In this document: piece by piece, positions 57,511 through 64,000 of the stretch
How positions within the stretch are numbered: the stretch's first letter is position 1
Layout of the letters: every line of letters starts with the position of its first letter
Assembly (NCBI GenBank): GCA_942159475.1
Contig: OW804098.1
Location: 80,903,178-80,967,177 of the forward strand
Length of the DNA: 64,000 nt
Reading direction: 5' to 3'
Origin: Sthenelais limicola
Lineage: Eukaryota; Annelida; Polychaeta; Phyllodocida; Sigalionidae
Made by a program: the position numbers and the translations under genes
The notes under the pieces: generated by a model
Databases searched by the model: none
What the model was told of the DNA's origin: nothing
What the model saw: the letters and a program-made list of their open reading frames with translations, nothing else

Positions 57511-60500
57511 TGTATTTGGATCAGTCATATTTTAAAAAATGCAATTGAATATAAATATTTTATATTTCAGATTACATCTGGAGTTATCCATGGGCTGGCA
57601 CTCTCAGCAGTTTCACTCAATTTGGTAGAGATATTGGCGTTGTTCTAAAGGGGACATATATATCTCATATGACTTCAGTCATTGGGGAATTGGACATTTC
57701 CACGTCGATTTCTTCATTAAAACTTTGCTTCTTGACATAAACGTGAATAGGTGTTGTGCCTATCGCCCTCCATACATAATAAGGTAAGCACACACACACT
57801 TGTCTTGGTCTCAGACGGTTGAGTGAATACTCAAGAAGGCCTTCCATAGTAAAGACTTACTCTGATGGCGATGACGTACCTATAGGTGTAAAGTGTGGAT
57901 GAAGTGACAGCGCAGCCCTATAACCACGTGAGTACCTCATAGCAGCAGATGTAGAGCAGATGCGAGCAGCTGTTGCAGGAATAGATATGAGAAGGTGGTG
58001 GCAACGTGAAAAGAGTGATGGTGTATAAATATATGGGTAAAGTTGTGTGTACCAATTTGCCAAACAAGTATTTTATCTGAATTATATTAAATTTGATCAA
58101 TACACGCTCAAATACCTGGCACTATATACGGAGACAATTGAGATTAAGATCGAAGTCTAAGTGGACACCCCATAGACGCCCCATAGAGGTCAAGTCTGCT
58201 TAGGAATTGCCAATAATAGTAATCGATTATACATTGAACCGAGTTTTATTATTTACTTATCACATACTTCTTATTATTGAAGGTGTATGATGTAACGTGG
58301 AGGTTAAAATTGATACTAGCTGGTTGATGTATACTCGTAGCTATGACTATTTACTCATGAATTAGACTAAATCCCTCCTTAGAACTGTTATGATTTTGAC
58401 ACTACACCGGTGATGGTTTTAAATTACGGTTACGGCTAGGGGAAAGCTTTTGCCTTGCCCATTTATTTCCGAATCATAACACCATCATAGCAAGTAATTT
58501 CACCAAACAGTATCAACAGGCTTTAAACAACTTCTATTGTCTACATTAAGCTTCCAATACTAAAATAACACAAGTAAATTAGAGTGAGATTTAAGTCAAC
58601 ATAACATAATTTCTATTCTTCTACAGGCATTGTCTCAAGTGTTTTTACATTGTGATATGTATTAGTTCCTATATATAGCCGCCGGCCATGTGCGGAATTT
58701 ATTATTGTTATTTCTCTAATTATTTTCTATCAACTGTAATTAATGATAAAACTTGAATTTGATCAGCACTCTTTGAGAACCTTGTACCTGTTACATAATG
58801 TTAGTAGCTGAATAAAAATCTTAAAATACAAAAGAAAATGGACTTGGATTATGGAATGCGAGAGAGGGGGTGAGAAAGAGATTAAAAAGAAAGAGAGCGA
58901 GGAATGGAGAGAGAGCGAAAGAGAGAGGCAGAGGCAGAGACATGCAGACAGAGGAAGCAATGAAAGAGAAAGAAGAACCTGAATAAGAACGAAAAAAGGA
59001 GGAACGAAAGAGAGAGATATTGAGACAGCAGTGATTAAAAAAGGATGTATATGCCCACTGCCTAGCCTTGGTCGACTTGGCGGGGGCGATACTGGCGCCC
59101 CCTGTACTCTTAGCTTTGGACTAAAAATGTAAAAGAATAAGAGCCCGAACGCACCGGGCGTCCTTGAAGTTATAGATAGTAGATATCTGAGAATTGCTTC
59201 ATATACAGTCCCTATACTTTGCTTAATATAAATAGCAAATTATAGCTTTGCTCCACTGTGTTCGTAATATTGTAAATCATATTCTAAAGCTCTAATCTAT
59301 TCCGTATTTAGTATCATAGTAGACCCTGTTGTATTATTTTCTTAATACTATAAACAACAGGTTTAACCCTAAAGACACTAACGGCATACCCTACAAGACC
59401 TGACATTAAGTCAGAATGGAATGCGTATTACCCATTGTAAGTTTTAGAAGCAATGAAATATCTATCTATATTGCGCAACTCGGTGGTCTTGCTGCAGGCC
59501 TCCTGGGCTAGTTAGCACATAGGCCCTGTGTCTGGCTATAAGTTTTGGTTAATCCAGTAATATAGTGATTATGAAATGCCAATACCCTTCCACAAATCGA
59601 TGATGGACGCGCGTTGGTAACTTTCCCTTCACATTTTAGTTGTGCAATAAGAGGTAAACTCAATATTTTCCCAAGAAATAAGTATAAACCCAATTCAGCA
59701 GCAGTATGGAAATTTGTCTTCCCCAATCTACAATTACTCCTGGATCCGACTCCCAATTCTATATACTACTTACACTATTTGTGCTCTTATTGCGGTGAAA
59801 ACACAGTGCGAATCATTATCATCCCTTAACCATTGTCTTGAAAGTCTTGGGGCTGTCACCACCTAAGGCAATGATTTAAAAGATTAGCCGAGGGAGTATA
59901 CAGTCCCACAACGTCGGTCATTAATCCTATAATCTTGGCATTTCTCCCCAAGAACTATGCTACTGTGCCTGAGACAAATGCAGATTTGACTATACTACTT
60001 AGAGCTCGGTACATTTGCCCTAATGTCTTAGAATATATTATCTGCATGATTGACACATACTTGTGCATTATTATTGTTTAAATACTTTCCACAAGGTGGA
60101 GCTAATTACAAAACTGCACTGTTATAAAAACTATGAGCCATTCCAAGAGGACACGACAACTGGAGTATATAACCTATTCTTCACTATTTGAAATAAATGA
60201 TGGCAATAAGATAACGGTGGATCTTTATTATTGAATGATTATTAATGATTATTAATGATGGGCCTATATGTATTTATGAGGTAGTAGAGAAGAACAACAA
60301 TCGAAAAAGATGAATAAAAGTCGGCGTAAATTGAACTTCTTTATTCTTACAGAAACTTTAACAAAGATTTATCACAGAAAATCTCTCATCAATGACGGAC
60401 ATTGTATTTTTCAAGAAAGCTCTTGAAATATCACAGCCTTATTTGCAAATATTAATATCATAGAAGATCTTAACTCGACAGACCCTGATTGAAATTCATA

Positions 60501-61071
60501 AAACAATAATTATAAATTGATATTACAATTTGATGAAAAGATATTTTCAAGATCCTTCTGTCCTGACCAAATTTCTGTGCACAATGTTGATTATCGAGTG
60601 CATATATACAGAGAAATTCTATTCCAAAATTAAGGTTTACCGTTAGGATTTTTCAAACACTCAATCAAGCACTTGTTCAACATAGATCGACTATAAAAAT
60701 GTCCCTCTTAAAAATGCCCTTATTCCGATTATATATCATATTGAATGGTCATAATCCCAGGCCCACCTTTCTAAGCACTAACGCAGATATGATATTGATA
60801 TGTCACTAATTTCAGAAATAAAAATATGTCAGCAATATAGAAAGAATAAATATGTACACATATTATTATACACTTAAATACTTTAACATATATTTATACA
60901 GGATTGAACTATCCAAGATGTGTTGCTTTCAACGATAAATAAATATTGTTTGTACACGGTACATCTTCATCCCATCGTCCTCAAAGGTAGATATGTTCAG
61001 CAATACGAATTAAGATTTAAATCACGTAACATTCAACCTTGAGTTTGGAAACGATAAATATTGTTGCCAGA
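57511..61071. other. Intergenic DNA, no supported gene
   Basis: A purine-rich stretch (GA)n-like is at about 58850-59030. A short CACCTTGTGG-type repeat remnant is at about 60075-60110. The remaining sequence is AT-rich. The 3' UTR of the minus-strand gene ending at 61072 lies at the right end. Confidence 0.45.
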
Positions 61072-64000
61072 TTATTGGAGGATGCTCATGAACCAGTTTA
61101 ACATTTTGTTGTCACGTAATACTCCACCAAAGCCTGGGTCGAACATACGCTCAAATGTCTGTACATTGCTCTTGTTCACATTGAAGGGGATCTGAAAATT
61201 AAGAGGTGAATATCGATTAGTCATAATACATAGATTAGATCTTTAAATTCTTTTGTGAAGAGGCATTGAAAAAGGTAAACTTTAAGCAATCTGTAGAATA
61301 CGCAAGTCTTTCAGTGGGTAGGAGCGGGGAATAACCATTGTGTCTTCAGGTCAGTGGGCGAGGTGAAGTGGGGGGGGGGGGCAGTCGTTTACAAAAACAA
61401 ATGATATAAAGTCGTGACGCAAAAACGGGTTCTAAGTTCTTTCATTTCGGGCCAATAAACAAATTTAAATAATTGTTACAAAAAAACGCACTATCATATG
61501 GTGATAGTTCATATATGTATATCCAAAGTGTCCTAATTCCAAATAATACCCCCAAATATGTTGAATCTCTTCAGAAATTTAAAATAATTTCAAGCGTTTT
61601 ATTCCTCATACCACGCTTACCTCCCTAGGGTTGTTTTTAGGGCTAGTTACAGGGGTGGTGGGTATGTCCCAGACTTACCTCATTAGGATTATATACAGGG
61701 GTGGTGGGTACAGCGAGAGTGTCGGACTTTGCGGCCTGTGACTTGGCGTCAGCTGGTTTCTCTCCTTCCTCTCCGGCAGCATCTTCTGGTGGAGGAGCGA
61801 GAGACTCGTCATCCTGAGAGACGCCAAACAGGGACATGGCGTCCTTCATGCACTGCTTCAGTAAACTCTGCAATATACAATTTAAGTTAAACCTGGATTA
61901 GCTTTAAACAACAATATCATCTGGTTTATCCCTTTTTTTCCCATGTGCTTGACCTGTCATTGTTTAATTTCATGCTGTAGAATTTAGTGTCAAATCAATT
62001 TATTCAAGAAAATTAACTTTTAATTTGTTGAACTATAATTTTCACTTATTTAAACTAAATTTTCTTTTCAGGAATGTATTTTCGGTGTGCACAAAGCGAT
62101 GACATTTCTATTCCCCACATTAAATCTGTACAATTATCTACCAAATATTCTCTATTGCTTAAGTTTTTCAGGTTTTTTCCAATTTAAGGTACATTTAGGG
62201 ACGCTACTTCTTATTCTATTGACCTTACAGCTTTACACGATAATATTACATTGATTGATTGACTAAGTTTTATTCCAGCTAAAGCACTACATTAATACAG
62301 AATATATATATAATAGTTAATACTTTCAGTCATATCAAACACTTCCAAATAATCATTGATAGGTTTACTTAGTCTTCCAATAGTTTGACATTTTTTCCAA
62401 CCTACTACTTGTTTCAACCTCTTACTACTACTACTACTTCTACTACTAATACTACTACGCTACTAATACAAATACATGTATAAGTCCTTTTGCAATATTT
62501 TTCATTGTGCATTGAGAGACTTTACCTCTAGTTGTTCGTCCTTCTTGACCTTGGGAGAGAGAGCCTTGATTCTGGCTTGTTTCTTGCCCTTACCAGCCTT
62601 ACTCTCAGCTGTACTCGCCTCCTTCTTGGGTTTAGCATCAGCCAGTGAGATCTCACCTCTCTGTATCAGCACTGACAGCCTACAAGAGTGAAATATCATT
62701 GTTATTTGCTTTGTTTAATTTCAGCATATGTTTTTTAAATTTTAGGTATGATCCTAAATATAAGGTTCGGCTAAAGATACTATAGTATTTGCTCATGGCT
62801 TTACAGTTTGAGAGGAGATTTCCCGTTTAAAACTTAGAGACTGATCAACCTTCCATTCTGTCTATATCTTATACACCTGTAAATTGGAACCCTAAGGGCT
62901 CCCACAAGTTCTATGAGCAGGACAAATCCATTTACCGGTCATGTAGGTCCATGAGTTGAGACAGAGACACCCATATAATGTTCCCAGTCTGTGCACCACC
63001 CTTCTTGGTGAATGTGTAGAGGGCAAGGATTTGACGGTCCAGTTTACCCATCACTGACCCTCCGCTAGCCTCATACTCCTCCATAGATGGCTGATACCTA
63101 AACACAAACATAAAGATTATTATAATTACTATTCATGCAATAGATACACACTATGAACAGTTCTCAGACAACTACAATGTGGAAGACTCTTCCCCTGAAA
63201 CGACTTTCAAGGAAACTATTGAAACTTCATGTAAATGCCAACTAGGTCTACTTTCAATTTTGTCATGTCAATAGATAACAGACTGGTTGCTCTCCACCAG
63301 TGATGCATGGTAGTATCGAGTAAAAATTGTGAAAGATTTGATGTTGATAAGTGCAATATGCATGAGAACAATGAGTAGATCAGAAACTACTCTGCCAGTG
63401 TATTTTAAAACCTTTGGTATATAACCTCCCTCTACCCACCCTCAATTTTTCGAAGTTATTGATGGGAAACTTTAGTTCTTCACTCTTGTTTTATATAGAC
63501 AGGTTGGTAACATATCAGGACAGGGAGGTGAAGTGAGATCTTTGGTAAGCCACTGCAGGGTTGGAACCCAGAACTTCATTAGGCCTGTTGTCATGTAACC
63601 AGCCACCTCTGATCAACCCCGGGCCTTTCCTTGCAAAAGTTTGACCTTGTATTTGACCTTACCTACCCACCCATTCACACATATGTTTGACCTCCAATAT
63701 GACCTTGAACTACCCATCTAAGGGGTTTGACCTTGAGTTTGAGTTACCCACCATTGTACACAGAGTTCTCCCTCTGGTGGAGAAAGCACAGACTTCTCTG
63801 TGACCTTGTTCAGTTGTGTGCTTGACCCTGGAGGTGGCGCTGGTGTGTCTGTGTTGGTTACTTCCGGCACAGGAGACTCAGTGTTGCCTCTAGTAGCCAC
63901 AGGCTTCACTATTCTGTTCTCTTTGTAAGACTTGAACACCAGAGGCGCTGTGCCAGGAGGCAGTACCTTTGGCGCAGCTAGGTAGAGTTCTGCTGGTGGA
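61072..64000 (-). CDS. C-terminal five exons of an unrecognised conserved-looking gene
   Basis: Minus-strand exons in transcript order: 64000(open)-63752, 63097-62936, 62679-62526, 61867-61679, 61191-61072. All junctions are GT-AG. Phases are 2, 2, 0, 0, and the stop is TAA at 61074-61072. The fragment encodes about 273 residues. The first exon reads YLAAPKVLPPGTAPLVFKS and then a Pro/Thr-rich linker. Next is a compact domain-like segment (MGKLDRQILALYTFTKKGG, IIWVSLSQLMDLHDRLSVLI). Then a Lys/Ala/Glu-rich linker, SLLKQCMKDAMSLFGVSQDD, and a conserved-looking end (NVQTFERMFDPGFGG ... LNWFMSIL). I do not recognise the family. The Lys/Pro-rich linkers recall large axonemal proteins such as SPAG17 or MYCBPAP, but this is only a guess. 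The 5' part is beyond the right edge. Confidence 0.8.
62424..62466 (+). repeat. (CTA)n trinucleotide repeat in an intron
   Basis: Imperfect CTA/CTT repeats within an intron of the minus-strand gene, about 60 bp beyond the donor side of the exon at 62526-62679. Confidence 0.8.

Noticed and set aside
56398..57528. Chain of minus-strand ORFs with repeated STFLVLLTH peptides
   Set aside because: Translations of the 49-bp minisatellite. The period is not divisible by three, so the frames break and restart.
63545..63600. tRNA-like B-box word (GGGTTGGAACCCAG)
   Set aside because: No matching A-box or cloverleaf could be drawn. The word alone is not enough for a tRNA or SINE head.

Overview
This is a eukaryotic nuclear window. 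It is AT-rich, its genes are split by GT-AG introns, and it is dense in LINE fragments, foldback elements, MITE-like inverted repeats and minisatellites. The gene content (a LIM plus transglutaminase-like hillarin/KY protein, an NAT16-like GNAT enzyme, a small secreted leucine-rich-repeat protein) and the TE landscape suggest a bilaterian animal, most likely a marine invertebrate. I cannot place the phylum from sequence alone.

Layout. 1-1422: 3' part of a LINE reverse transcriptase with a (TATC)n tail, continuing off the left edge. 2.2-10 kb: gene-poor DNA with hairpins, palindrome clusters and a local duplication. 11.5-14.0 kb (+): a four-exon GNAT-type N-acetyltransferase, 331 aa after splicing. 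14.3-21.5 kb: a transposon nest. It holds two related foldbacks whose loops carry short TTAGGG tracts, and a 4.45-kb element with 30-bp terminal inverted repeats, a candidate 4-bp target duplication and repeated subterminal 15-mers. That element contains a decayed LINE and a 27-bp minisatellite. 23.7-46.0 kb (+): a ten-exon hillarin-like gene, 1177 aa after splicing, every junction kept in phase, with a 12.7-kb ninth intron full of duplicated repeats. 46-53.6 kb: intergenic DNA with MITEs and low-complexity tracts. 53.6-54.2 kb (-): single-exon secreted LRR-type protein with a polyproline tail. 56.5-57.5 kb: a roughly 49-bp minisatellite. 61.1-64.0 kb (-): the last five exons of a gene that enters from the right edge. 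I do not recognise its family with confidence.

The genes look like independent housekeeping, cytoskeletal or secreted loci, not an operon or cluster. I found no CRISPR array, and did not find an rRNA or tRNA gene or a multi-gene system. The most novel material is mobile: the 17.0-21.5 kb element, the TTAGGG-loop foldbacks and the 34.2-kb foldback with an expanded arm.
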